NCBI RefSeq assembly: GCF_009905375.1
Contig: NC_133653.1
Location: 81,976,911-82,040,910 of the forward strand
Source: Apium graveolens
Lineage: Eukaryota; Streptophyta; Magnoliopsida; Apiales; Apiaceae
DNA length: 64,000 bases
Direction: 5' to 3'
Position 1 is the stretch's first letter. Every line of letters starts with the position of its first letter. A model generated the notes under the pieces. The model worked only from the letters and a program-made list of their open reading frames with translations. It did not search any database and was not told where the DNA came from. The position numbers were made by a program, and so were the translations under genes. Positions 21,701-34,500 of the stretch are shown here, piece by piece.

Positions 21701-24562
21701 TTTAATTGTCATAAAATCTTCAATTTTGTTTGTCTCTAACTTTTATTTATCTCATAATTACCGTAAAACTCACATCTTGATCATCGTAATCATCGTTAAC
21801 CAATTCTTTACCTCCCTTTTTCCTTTATGCCTCATCCTATTCTCATTTAACGCCTTCAGGACTATCTCTTCATTATGATTGTTCGTTTGGGCATCATGCT
21901 TCCATAGTTAATTCATTCCTTAGAATAATGTCAAATCCTCTTATCTCAAATTATACCAATTCTTCACAACTTATTGCCAGAAACCTCAATTCCACCATTG
22001 GTACTTACTTATTTAACAACTACATGTTCTTGACTTGCTAATCCTTTTAACTATAATCTTATCAATTCAACAGGGTAATTCATTTCATCAACAAAACCTT
22101 GAGGGATAAACAATTAAGTTCCTCTCACATCTTTTAATACTTTAACACATAAGGTACTTACCATCGTCATCCATGTTATCACGTCCGTAATTTAAACAAC
22201 ATATTTCACAGGAAAGTCGCATATTCTCGTTCTCGAAGACGTATCCTAATTGGAGTAGATTCCCTTGATTCTTAGTGCATCCCTGACTGGTTAGTGATTT
22301 GCAATTCTCGCCATATGCCCTTGTTTGCTTTCCATGCGTGAGAGGTAGATGGAACTTTACCCGCTTGGTCCATAATTCGTTGATTTCTGTTTAAAAACTT
22401 CTTGCAAAGAATGACAGTACAACGAAACGACTAGAAGGATTCAAAGTCCAACAAAATTTAGAGTTGAAAAGAAAGAAGAAACAAGGATTTGAATATGAAT
22501 GAGACAACCACATTGGTACTTAAGATGGCCAGTCTTTCATACCATACGGCATACAACACATGATTAGGTGGCGTCCCACCCGACTCTTCATCATTCCGAC
22601 AAAGTGTCTCACCATAACACTGTCTGTCCCAATCAGAGAGCAAGACTTGAAGGAAACAATTAAATTTGAAAGGAGTTCAATATCCTCCTTTCCGATATCA
22701 TAGCAAAGAGTTTATTTAAGAGAAGGAGTTCATACTTATCGAGGAATCAAAAAGGGATTATACGTTGTAGTATTGAAGACAAGAACGATACCCTTGATCA
22801 CCATCCACATTTCATTTGTATTCGTCTTTTGAGCTTGATCGACCACATCCCAATTGCATCATATAACAACTTTAGAGGGTACACTGAAATGCCTTTGCAA
22901 ATTAAGCATTATGGTAGATTCCTACTTGTCACGTCTTGCGTCTTTAATATCGCACCCACACGGATAATACTTTAACAATTCGATCATAATGGCGTTCCTA
23001 CCAGATAACTTCGAGTTTCCTCATTTTAATTCAGAATAACCGCGAATCATTCAACATAACGATCTCTTTTTTTTTTTAATAATACTCTTCTTTTAGAAAA
23101 GTCTGGAAATCTTCCCAATCTCCTTCGATCACGCCCAGGCTCTTCTTAAATCGATAAATTCTTTTAAACTTTAATGGTCTCTGCAACTTGATGAATAATC
23201 ACTCCGTACGCGGATTCTGTTATTAACCTTGTCAACAACATTTACACCTTACCGATAGGAATAATCAGCTTCTTCATAGTCACGGGTTACTTGGTTCTTT
23301 AAATTAACAATACTAAGTCTAAAGTAAGTATCCATCCAGGAAATCCAGGTTTTTAACAAACAAGAAACTCAAGTAGTAATTTGACAACCAAGGTTTAAAA
23401 CTTATTTTATTCAAAAAAAAAGCTTTTAGAAATTTTGTAAGGAAAAATCTTTTGCGAACACTTGTTAAAATTTTAAAAATCATAAACCTGGTTGTCCTTA
23501 CTATATGAGTTGGTTGTTGTCCTTCCGACCTATAACAAGGTACCAAATTAATGGAATGATCATATAAAGGTCCATTCACTTCAATCTACCTTTTCTCCTT
23601 AATCGTATCCATTTTACCTTCCTTAATCGACGAAACTTCAATTGTTGTCGCACATTATCTTATTCGTAGCTTCACATCAAGGCTCCCATACTGGTAATAC
23701 TTCCGACATTATCGTTGCAGTAGTTAAGTAGAACATGCTATCCAATATTCAACAAGTCTATTTCATAGAACAAAGTTTACTCGTATCACATCACAGCACT
23801 ACTTTATATATCGTATTTATCATAGCACCATCATTTAATTCCACCAAAAATTCCAGATTTATACCTTTCTCTCTAACTCTTTCTAAATTCATCTAATTCA
23901 TCCCATAATTATTCACGGGTGGCTTAGTCACTAATGGCTTCTTTTAACCCAATAACAACTATCCTCTGAAACAATTAAATCTCCTCTCTAAACTTCGTCT
24001 CACCTTTATTTATATCTCAAGCGCTCACTATTTACTGTAACTCTCGAATCCATCCTCGTAGGTACAATCACTTCATAGAACAAGTTCTAAACTGGGGGTA
24101 TAGAACATGATGTAGGGTAAACTAAAGAGATACACTCACAGCCGAATGTACAGTAAAACAAGAATAAACAGATGGAGGTTCTTGAATAGGTAATCTCGTA
24201 TCAAGAGGTGGAAAAATTAGCATAGAATAACTTGAAGAAGTACAACCGTTATAACAGAAGGTAATACCATTAATGCTGGTGGAGGAACAAGGTGCAAATC
24301 CAATCTGAGAGAAGATGACGATCCTCGAACGGAAAGCTCCAAATGATAAAATGACACCAGGAAATCAAGATCTGCCATTGCCGTTGTCCGGAAATCACGT
24401 CGCAAACTGAGAATCCCGAATTGCAATATGAACCGTGCCGGAGACCTACTATACCATCGCACTCAACCTCACATCGTCTTATCTTTCTATTTCCTATTCC
24501 TCTTCCTAACCCTCTACCCAATCCCGACAATCTAGGCTTTTTTCAGTGACTTATAACCTGTA

Positions 24563-24574
24563 GCTCTGATACCA
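24563..24574 (-). other. Primer binding site of element X
   Basis: On the minus strand this reads TGGTATCAGAGC, complementary to initiator-Met tRNA, three bases inside the right LTR. It marks the right LTR as the 5' LTR. Confidence 0.9.
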
Positions 24575-24577
24575 ACT

Positions 24578-27500
24578 TGTGGCACCCTCCAAACCCGGGT
24601 TAGAAGTTTGGGGTCCACAACACAAACACAATATATCAAACTGTCTAAGAAATATTATTTATAATGACCCTGCTTTACAAAACCACGGATCGTAACAGGT
24701 TAAAGTATGAAAACAAGTCACAACCTTAATTTATTACATCGTACCAAATCCCAACTAATTTAACTTACAATTGGTAATAAAATCATTCTTACAATCTAAC
24801 TATCTCTTTACCACATGAAACTTCTGCTAGCTCGATCCAACTCGACTGGAACCTTAGCCCGTACTTTGGACTGAGGAATTTCACTATCATCCATATTCTT
24901 TTCAACTGTAAAATATATAAAAGAATCGCAAGGGTGAGCTAACTAGCTCAGCAAGTCATGATAACGATAACTGAAGTTAAACAATGATCAAATGAGATGA
25001 TTCAAAGGAATTGAGTTTCGTTTTAACTAATCATTAGAATTGGATATTCATTTTAAGTTTTAAAAACCAAGGTTAGGCTGCTGCTCAGTCACGCACTAAC
25101 CCCGAGCAAGCACATAGCACTTTTCTAATTACTGGATCCAAGGCACACATTGGCCTAACTTGACCATTGGTACGGTCTGACCACGAATCTGGTCCACATA
25201 TATAAAAACTATCCAATCCTAAAGCAGTTTCATATGATATCAATATGATTCAATAAAACAAGATCATAATCAATGATGGTTAAACATTTGCATAAAAACG
25301 TAAGGAAACTCGTGGATATCTCAAGGATATATCAGGGTATGTATAAGAAACGGTTCTCAGTTTGTACAAGGGTCAGGTATCAGACCAGTAATGATTTTTC
25401 AAGATATGGTTCTTTGATGTTATTAAGAATGGTTGGAGTATAAAAGTTTCTGTGTTTTCAAATCATTCTCTTTCAGTGTTTGGTGTTTGGTAGTTATACC
25501 TTTGGGGAGTAGTATTATATTTGTATGGTTTGGTGTCTGAAGATCAATAAAGGACGGATTATAAAGAATGAGGCTTATGGCTCAAGATCAAGAAAATCAG
25601 GGTTCAAGGTTAAATGGTTTAAAGTTCTTGCAATATAAAACAGGAGTTATTTCGAATACTAGCGACATGTTATAACACAGTTCAAAACATGGGTAATATA
25701 TATCTTGAAGAGAAGTTCAGAAATACTTGCCTTACAAGGCTTTATAACTATTACTGATCAACCCTGAGCCGAGCTGCTCAGGTTCTAACGTCCAACCACT
25801 AGATCCCATTGGATTCAACTTCGACACTTAGATCTTTCTGTTGAAACTCTATTGAGCTCGTCGACTGACCACTAAGTTATCTTTAGTCCACCGTTCACTT
25901 TCAGGTTCCCGACTATAACCTACAAGGTCGAAATACCCTACATTAGACGTCCAGGTATACTTGACATTTCCTCGATACTAATTCTACCCAACGACATTCA
26001 AACCCGACTCATAATTATATATATTATAATAACACACGCAACAATTAGGGTTCACATTTTCAAAATCGGTTTAGTGTTCGTTCTCAGAAAATACGTATAC
26101 TCGTAATTTTACGAAATCAGGGTTATTGGGTTCTGACAGAACATTCATCTCAATATACAATCAAGTCTCGCATAATATATATATACTTATTTATACTCGC
26201 ATGATGTACCGATAATTACAGGGTATGTCCCGAATTTCTAAAATAATTTCCAAAAATTCGGGCAGCACCTCCTCTGTTTATCGGCCTACCCGTCGAACAA
26301 CTCGACGTCACATCTCAACAACCAATTCAACAATTTATTCCACCAATACAACCGAAATCCATTTCACCAATCCCAAACACCATTTTAACCAACTAATTAT
26401 CATTATATCATATATTTATACTCGTATTTGTTTTAAATTATTAGGACTCAGAATAATTCATCACGGTCCACCATCAGCTCGCTAAAGCTCATTACCGACG
26501 GCGGCAAGTCTCATTGGTGCCCGACCAAATTCGGGTTTCCTAACGAGTCCCGCCGATAATTAATTAGTAACTTCTCGAAAAAGAATAAAATCCGAATAAT
26601 CAAAAGGGTTTATTCGAAATATTTACCAAAATAATCCGAGTACATATATTGAATATTCATTACGGAATTTCAGAAAATAATCGAATAAACAATCATCAAT
26701 AATCTGAAGTAATAATCACGAATCAGAATCTACAGAGTATACGAATTATATTCACGAACACCGAACAACTGAGCAACAGGGCAGCGGCGAATAATCGCCG
26801 TAGAAATGGAAACACAAGGCTGCAGACCACACAAAAAATTAATCAATGATACTTACATACACACACATATGGAGGTATGCATATATATTTGACTGATAAA
26901 TCGAGACTAAGCTGTGAGGCAAAAACAGAACCGGGGCGGCGGGGAGTTCGCCGGAACCGGCGACTTACCGTAATAGATGGAGATGGCGCCGACAGGAAGG
27001 AAGGGGGAGAATAGCGGGGGAAAAAGGAGAGTAGTACAGGGGATGAGAGAAGATCGAGAGATATTATAGGGAGTATAGGGACAATGCTGCATATCTCTGT
27101 TCTTAATTTCTATGTATCTCTTTTTTTTTATTTCTAAACCCAGCAGTATCAACACTACACGTGTAGAATGAACTCCTGAGAAGATGACACGTATCTAATT
27201 CTGGGCACGCATTTCTTTTCTGCTCGGTATTGACCCGCACTTTGAGTTTTAATGAACCACGTTGCACATGAAATAAACTCGCAAAATTATCAAAATAGTC
27301 TTAAAATTTTCTAAAAATCCCGAAACTAATAAAACTAAAATTTCCGTAATTTTTAAAGCAATTTTGAAACGCAACTCGTACCCACATTTTACAATTAAAG
27401 AACCGAGCTGTACTTAAAACAAATTCAGAAAATCACGAAAATAATCTTAAAATGTTATAAATATCCCAAAGTTTATAAATACATATATTTCGAAATTTTT

Positions 27501-28025
27501 AAAATGATTTCTGAAACACAATTTATACCCATTTTTTTCAAATAAACGAATCAACGCGTGGTTCAAATTAATCCCGAAAATTCCCAAGATAATTTTAAAA
27601 TTCTCGGAATATTCCAAACTTAAATAAATATGAGTTTCATAATTTTTGAAGAATTCTAGAATTAAATATGGATTTTACAAATAAAAGCATTCAAAAAATC
27701 ATTTAAAGATAAATAATTAATAAAATATTGATTTCTCAATTTTATAAAATCCTAAAAATAATTTTTGTAATTATAAAATCATAAAAACAATTTTAGAAAT
27801 ATTCACAATATTTATGCGAATAAATTTGCACTATATCCATTTTTGAAAGTGAAAACAATTTAATACGATCCCATAATTAATCGTGCGGACAACCCGGTAC
27901 ACCATAAATCACATCTAGATAATAATCAAACAACTCATAGCGGTCAAAACCAATACACATATTTATTTAATAATTTCCATAATAATCACACATTTAAATA
28001 ATTCAAAAATACACGAGTCGTTATA
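24578..28025 (-). repeat. Right (5') LTR of element X (about 3.45 kb)
   Basis: Matches the interrupted left LTR over its full length. On the minus strand it starts TATAACGACTC at 28025 and ends GGTGCCACA at 24578. It is followed on the right by the second copy of the target duplication GTTCT (28026-28030). No gene is seen inside. Confidence 0.9.
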
Positions 28026-31000
28026 GTTCTCACTGGTGTGAGAAAAGGGAATGTGTACCTAGCTGATTTCAACTCATCTAATACAGAATCTGTAACTTGT
28101 CTTCTCAGTAAAGCAAGTCAGGATGAAAGTTGGCTATGGCACAAGAAGCTATCTCATTTAAACTTCAAGATCATGAATGAGCTAGTAAAGAAAGAACTGG
28201 TCAGAGGCATTCCTTTAGTGGAGTTTTCTAAGGATGGACTGTGTGATGCCTGCCAAAAAGGGAAGCAGATTAAAGCATCATTCAGGAAGAAACTTGATTC
28301 AACAATTGAAGAGCCTTTGCAACTGCTTCACATGGATTTGTTTGGACCAGTCAATGTATTGTCAATCTCAAGGAAAAGATTCTGCCTAGTAATTGTAGAT
28401 GATTTCTCAAAGTTCTCTTGGACATATTTCCTAAAGTCTAAAGATGAGGCTAGTAAAATCATCATCAATCACATAAGGCAAGTCAATAATCATCCTGATT
28501 TCAAGGTTAGAAGAATCAGGAGTAACAATGGAACTGAGTTCAAGAATTGTGTCATGAGAGCATTTTGTGAGGAAAATGGGATTCTGCATGAGTTTTCAGC
28601 AGCAAGGACTCCACAATAGAATGGAGTAGTGGAAAGGAAGAACATATCACTTATTGAAGCTGCAAGGACAATGTTTGAAGAATCAAAATTACCAACATAT
28701 TTTTGGGCTGAAGCTATAAATACTGCATGTTACACTCAGAATATTTCTCTGGTTAATCAAGCAAGATGCATGACTCCCTATCAATTGTTCAAGAACAAGA
28801 AGCCAACTCTAAACTTTCTTCATGTCTTTGGCTGCAAATGCTATATTCTGAGAAATCAAACTGATCAAAATAGGAAGTTTGATGCTAAAGCAGATGAAGG
28901 AATTTTCGTTGGATATGCTATTGGTAAAGCATATAGAGTCTACAATCTAAGAACCAACATTGTTGTGGAATCAATACATGTTGTGTTTGATGATAAAAAG
29001 ATTGAAGGACTAAAAGATGGAGATTACCATGAGAGCCTCAAATTCGACAATGTGGAGATGGTTAGTGATGACAGTGATGATGAAAGTGATCAAGAGAATG
29101 TATCTAAGGATAATGCAGATAAATCTACCACCAATGAAGCACAAAACTCAACATCTGTCGAGTTGCATAATGCTTCATCCGTCGGAAGGCAATCTGCGTT
29201 ATCCGTCAGGAGACAACCAGCTTCATCCGTCGATACTCAAAATTCACCATCCGTCGGGTTATCAAAAGGAGCAGGAAGTCAAGATAGATCACCTATAGAA
29301 AGTTCCCCTTTCTCAAATCAAAGATCCACAAACTCAGGGGGGTTTCTAACAATCAAAACTCAATCACACATCAAGACAACAATGAGATTTCTTCATCTAG
29401 AGCTAATCTACCTCAACAAAGGAAGTGGACAAATGATCACCCCTTTGAGCTTATCATTGGTGATGTTTCTTCTAGAGTTCAAACAAGAAGAGCAACTCAG
29501 GAAGAATGTCTATACAACAGCTTTCTTTTCAAGGAAGAACCAAAGAAGGTAGAAGAAGCTTTGTTGGATCTTGATTGGATTTTAGCTATGCAGGAGGAGC
29601 TAAACCAATTTGAAAGGAATAGTGTGTGGAAGCTGGTACCCAAGCCTAAAGGAAAGAATCCAATAGACACCAAGTGGGTATTCAGAAATAAGATGGATGA
29701 AAATGGCATAGTTGTCAGGAATAAAGCTAGATTGGTTGCCAAAGGCTACTGTCAACAAGAAGGAATAGATTTTGATGAAACATTTGCTCCTGTTGCAAGA
29801 CTTGAAGCCATCAGAATCTTCTTAGCCTATGCAGCCCATGCCAATTTCAAAATCTATCAAATGGATGTCAAAAGTGCCTTTCTGAATGGAGATTTGGAAG
29901 AAGAAGTTTATGTTAGTCAACCTCCTGGTTTTGAAGATCCAAATTTTCCAGAATATGTCTATTATCTTTTGAAAGCACTTTATGGACTGAAGCAAGCACC
30001 TAGAGCCTGGAATGACGCTTTATCAAAGTTCCTTTTGGAAAATCACTTCATAAGAGGTACTGTAGATAAAACTTTATTTTTCAGAAATGTTAATGGCTCT
30101 AGTATACTTGTTCAAATTTATGTAGATGATATTATTTTTGGCTCTACAGATGAGAAACTTTGCAAAAAGTTTTCCAAATTGATGCAAAGTAAGTATGAAA
30201 TGAGTATGATTGGAGAGCTAACTTACTTTCTGGGTTTACAAGTTAAGCAAGTTAGTGATGGAATATTCATTAGTCAAACTAAATATATTTTTGATCTTTT
30301 AAAGAGGTTTGATCTAATGGATTGCACATCTGCAAAAACTCCCATGGCCACTGCAACTAAGCTTGAATTAAACACTACTGAAAATCTGTGGATCTTTCAA
30401 GTTATAGAGGCATGGTTGGCTCACTTCTGTACTTAACAGCTAGTAGGCAAGATATAATATTTGCTACATGTTTATGTGCCAGATTTCAAGCTGATCCTAG
30501 AGAATCTCACTTAACAGTTATTAAGAGAATTTTCAGATATCTCAAGGGAACACCAAACCTTGGCATTTGGTACCCTAGAGATTCTGGTTTTAATCTAACT
30601 AGTTATTCAGATGCAGATTATGCAGGTTGTAGAATTGATAGAAAGAGTACAACGAGAACTGTCAATTTCTAGGAAACAAGCTTGTGTCCTGGTTCAGTAA
30701 AAAGCAAAATTCAGTTTCTACTTCCACAGCTGAAGCTGAATATATTGTTGCTGGAAGTTACTGTGCACAGATTTTATGGATGAGAAATCAATTGCTAGAC
30801 TATGGTTTGCAAATTGAGAGGATTCCTATTTTCTGTGATAACACAAGTGCAATTGTCATCACTGAAAATCCAGTACAACATTCAAGGACAAAGCACATAG
30901 ATATCAAGTACCATTTCATAAGGGAACATGTAATGAATGGTACTGTGGAACTACATTTTGTTCCCAGTGAGAAGCAGCTTGCAGATATCTTTACCAAGCC

Positions 31001-31061
31001 ACTGGATGAATCCACCTTTTCAAGGTTGGTAAGTGAGTTAGGTATGCTTAATTACTCTTAA
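28026..31061 (+). pseudogene. pol of Sirevirus A, 3' fragment (INT-RT-RH)
   Basis: Continuation of the protease fragment at 2543-2853; the first five bases are the duplicated target. It has the integrase HHCC and catalytic core, the INT-RT linker with three exact ATCCGTCG words (29177, 29225, 29249), reverse transcriptase with YVDD near 30120, and RNase H to the TAA at 31059. Lesions are a TAG at 28617-28619 where Sirevirus C has Gln, a one-base loss at about 29335-29343, and frame changes at about 30385 and 30655. Protein similarity to the pol of Sirevirus C is high throughout. The copy cannot encode a functional polyprotein. Confidence 0.92.
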
Positions 31062-31583
31062 ATCTATCTGAGTTAATTTGCAAGTTGAAATGCAGCCAGA
31101 AATTTAATTGATTTTTCAGTCTTGGATGAAATTTTGGCTAAGTCAAAATTTACATCTCGACGGATGACCCTTATCCATCGAGTTTGGTCATCCGTCGAAA
31201 TACAATTAGCTAATAAAAATTAATTACTTTTCTGGAATATTTTATGACTCGACGGATAACAGTTTATCTTCATCCGTCGAATTGTCTTAATCTCAGCCAT
31301 TAATTCCCTGAACATTATCCATCGAGTATACTTACAGTTTGTAAGCATAACACGACGGATAATGGATGGAATTTTTACAGTTTATTTTTAAACGGCTATT
31401 TTAGGTAATTTCTATTGGTTACTTTATTTTACTTTATTATTTTTATCAGTTATTTTTGAGATAGTATAAAAGCTTATTTCATTGCAATTGTTTTTCTTTT
31501 ATCATTCTCAAATTCAACTGCTCTAATTTCATTCTCTCTCAAAGCACTTACTCTCTTTCTCTCCAAGCTCTTACTCTTTAACA
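31062..31583 (+). promoter_or_regulatory. Post-pol spacer of Sirevirus A with word cluster and TATA box
   Basis: Five exact copies of CGACGGAT or its complement (31158, 31190, 31250, 31272, 31353) plus CATCGAG variants. A TATAAAAG box at 31465-31472 is followed by a CT-rich leader and the ORF3 ATG at 31584. The same arrangement occurs in Sirevirus C. Confidence 0.6.
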
Positions 31584-34500
31584 ATGGCACCTGTTGTATA
31601 GATTATGTCTCAAACTGGGTTCATTTATGAGAAGAACAATTTCACTGCATTAGTGAACAAGGGTATTCAACAATCGGATGACTATCACAAGATGATGGAC
31701 TTTGTGAAGAATTGCAAGCTCAATTTTGCCATGCTGGAATCACCCACAATCTTCTGTGAAGTTGTTGAAGAGATGTGGACCACTGCTACCTATAACTCTA
31801 CAGATAAGACCATCACTCTAACCATCAAAGGTAAAGAATTCTGTATAAATAGTGATGTGATAAAAGCATGTTTCAAAATTCCTGATAACAATGTGACTTC
31901 ACCACACACTGACACTGATATAGTCAATATGCTCAATTCCATGCACTATGCACTTCCTACTTCTAAACTGAGTGATATTAGGAGAATGGGTCTTAGGAAA
32001 GAGTGGAGTTTCTTGTGTGATGTAGTTACAAAGGTTTTCTCTGTAAAGATCAGTAATTTTGATTCAGTGAATATTTCCATGCTTAACATGCTATACATGC
32101 TAGTTACAGATAAATTTTATAATTTCAGTGATCTTGTCTTGTTTGAGTTAGGTTTCAAATTAGGGGAGTTAAATAAATGAGGTAAAAATGTGTATTATGC
32201 TAGATTTCTTATGTTATTAGCTAACCACCTCTGTGAAGAGATTGTGCTTGAGAACCCAAACAACAAACTGGATTGTTGGGTTTAAGAGAGAAGGCTCATT
32301 GCAGATTTGAACAGGGCCAATCATCACAAGGATGTGCCAATGTTCTACTTTCCTGTAATGCAAGCACCTCAAGTAAGTGATGTAAGTTCATCCATCCCTA
32401 CAACTATTCCAACCTCCATAATTTCTTTGAGTTCAAGAGTAGCTATGGCAACTGTGCTAATGACCAAACAGTTGCCTACCAAAGCTGCCAAACCTACTAT
32501 TATTTCAAAATCCAAATCAAAGAAAACCCCCTCTGGTATCTCCCAAAAGATGCCAGTTGAAAAATCAACTAATGCCAAAGAGGGGAGTGTGAAGGAGGGT
32601 AAGTTAGGTGAGGGAAGGGGTGAACATAAAAGAAACCCCAAGAATAAGGTTGGAGAGTTGAGTGCATCCCAGCCTAGCCATACTGCAGTTTTCCAACAAA
32701 CTGCAGTGCTTAAAAGGACAAAAGCTCACTTCTAGCTGCATCCTCCCAAAAGGATGTAGCTATTGAACAAAGCTCTCAACCAAGAGCACAGGCCAAGAGG
32801 GTTAGGGACACAAGCTCACCCCAAACTTATGCCAGAAAGAAGAAATCAAAAACCTCTGGGGATGCACAGGGTACACACACTGTGCAAACTGGTGCTAAAG
32901 ACACAGTCACTGCACCTTCACAAATTTAGCTTGATGTGGCTCCAATAAATGTGGAGTCACAGCCAAAATCTCTAGTTATAGAAGCACCTCAAATACCAAA
33001 CTCACCAACAAACTCTCTGGATATGGATATGATACACACATCAATTCCTGATTCCCCTTCTTTAACTCTGTTGGGGAAGCCAAAATCTAGTGCAAGTGAG
33101 CATCATCTTTTAGATGATTTGTTGGCTCACTTGCCAATTCTTTCAGGAACTGGTGTATTATCTGTGCCTAAAATATCTTCAATCAGCACAGAGTCAACAA
33201 TAGTTTCTATTCCCAGCTCATTCGTTTCTACTCTCTCGATGGATATTGCTCATCCGTCGAGTAGTGATTGTATCCCGACGGATAAGCCTAACAGCAGTTA
33301 TCCGTCGGATAGCAAAACCACTCACTCGATGGATATCACTCATCCGTCGAGTATCTCTACACAGCTTCAAACTTCAATTATTTCAATTGCAGAAGATTTA
33401 GTGGTTGTACAGTCACTCATAGGATTGAGAGAGAAGAGTGTTTTGAGTGAGAGTCTGGGTTGCTCCCAGGAAAAAGGAGAGGAAATGAGTGAAAATCTGC
33501 AATCCATTTCTTCAGGATTGGCAAAAGGGAGTGAGAGGAGTCCCACCTTAGTAGGTGAAGGTGAGGGTGGGGAGCCAGGGTGAGACCCTGATGCAACAAA
33601 AGAGAGAAAATGAGAGAAATGTAGGTACTGGAGCAATAAGGATGGATGTCATTGCTAGTGAGTCAATGAATGCCCAGGATGCAGACAAGGAAGGACTATC
33701 TCAGCATCCTAAAGCTATTATAGATTCTACTTCTCTTGATGTTGAGGCATTTACTCACCCTGTTCCAGCTTATCAAATTCTAGCTTAACAGGGCAATGAC
33801 AATGCAGAAAGGATGCTCAATCTGGTGCATACCACCCAGTCTATGCAAAGGGCTAAGGATGCCATCACAACTTTACCTTCTACAGTTGGTGATGTGGACT
33901 ATGAGATTGGGGGTTCAGCTGATTTCTTTGGAGATGGGAGTGGGGATAGTGGAGATGAAGCAATGGACATAGGGGGAGAAGTAGGTTCAAGCTCAAGGTC
34001 AGGTATGCCATCATGGGCATTCTCAAAGAACTGTGATGAGCATTACTTCAAGATAACAACCCTGATCCAGTTAATGAATCAGACAAATATTGCTCTTCAA
34101 ACCACTCCCAATGCAAGCACCAAGAAGCTCCTTCAGGCACATCTTTCCTCCCTGCAACTTCAGCAAATACAAGGCCTCCACCATGCTAGAGATGTGGATT
34201 CTATGAAGTGTTATATTGAGGAGATGAAGAAGGCTATTTCAGACAGGATAGATTCTAAACTTCCAGAAGCTACAATGCTTGACATCAAGATGCAATTAAG
34301 GAAAAATTCTGATCTGTCAACCAAGATAGATGCCTTGGATACAAGAATGTCAGCCATGGAAGCATCTTTTACTGCCATTCATCTCCATCAAGTCCAACAG
34401 ACTAATCTACTTCAAAAACTGGTGGCAGCTCAAACCCCCTCCACAACTCAACTTGATGATAACAAAAAGGGGGAGAAAGGACCAAGTGAGGGGGAGAAGC

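Larger units (their letters stand above)
18702..24577 (-). pseudogene. Decayed gag-pol internal region of element X
   Basis: 5.9 kb without any long ORF, but minus-strand remnants appear in Ty3/gypsy order. Near 22275-22345 there is a degraded CCHC-like knuckle. At about 21235-21520 reverse transcriptase blocks are readable (a KKDGSMRLCVD motif, then a DLFDQ..AKYF.KID-like block). At about 20645-20770 RNase H is readable (a VLMQH motif, then Q.YPTH), with interspersed stops. From 20.6 down to 18.7 kb the integrase region is too decayed for me to place motifs. Gag would lie between about 22.3 and 24.5 kb. This part has many more lesions than the LTRs have differences, so the element may have moved as a non-autonomous copy (inference). 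Confidence 0.7.
2854..28025 (-). mobile_element. Element X: degenerate Ty3/gypsy chromovirus (Del/Tekay-like)
   Basis: A minus-strand LTR retrotransposon inserted in pol of Sirevirus A. The 5-bp duplication GTTCT lies at 2849-2853 and 28026-28030. LTRs of about 3.43 kb (left, itself interrupted) and 3.45 kb (right) flank a 5.9-kb internal region. The primer site is on the minus strand beside the right LTR, and a polypurine tract lies beside the left LTR. Stop-riddled but recognisable remnants of gag zinc knuckle, reverse transcriptase and RNase H appear in the correct order on the minus strand. Long LTRs plus these motifs suggest the Del/Tekay clade; the clade is inference, the Ty3/gypsy assignment is firm. 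LTR termini are TATAAC and CCACA rather than the usual TG and CA. Confidence 0.88.

Noticed and set aside
24563..24574. Possible tRNA gene fragment (GCTCTGATACCA)
   Set aside because: It is the minus-strand primer binding site of element X next to its LTR; no cloverleaf surrounds it.
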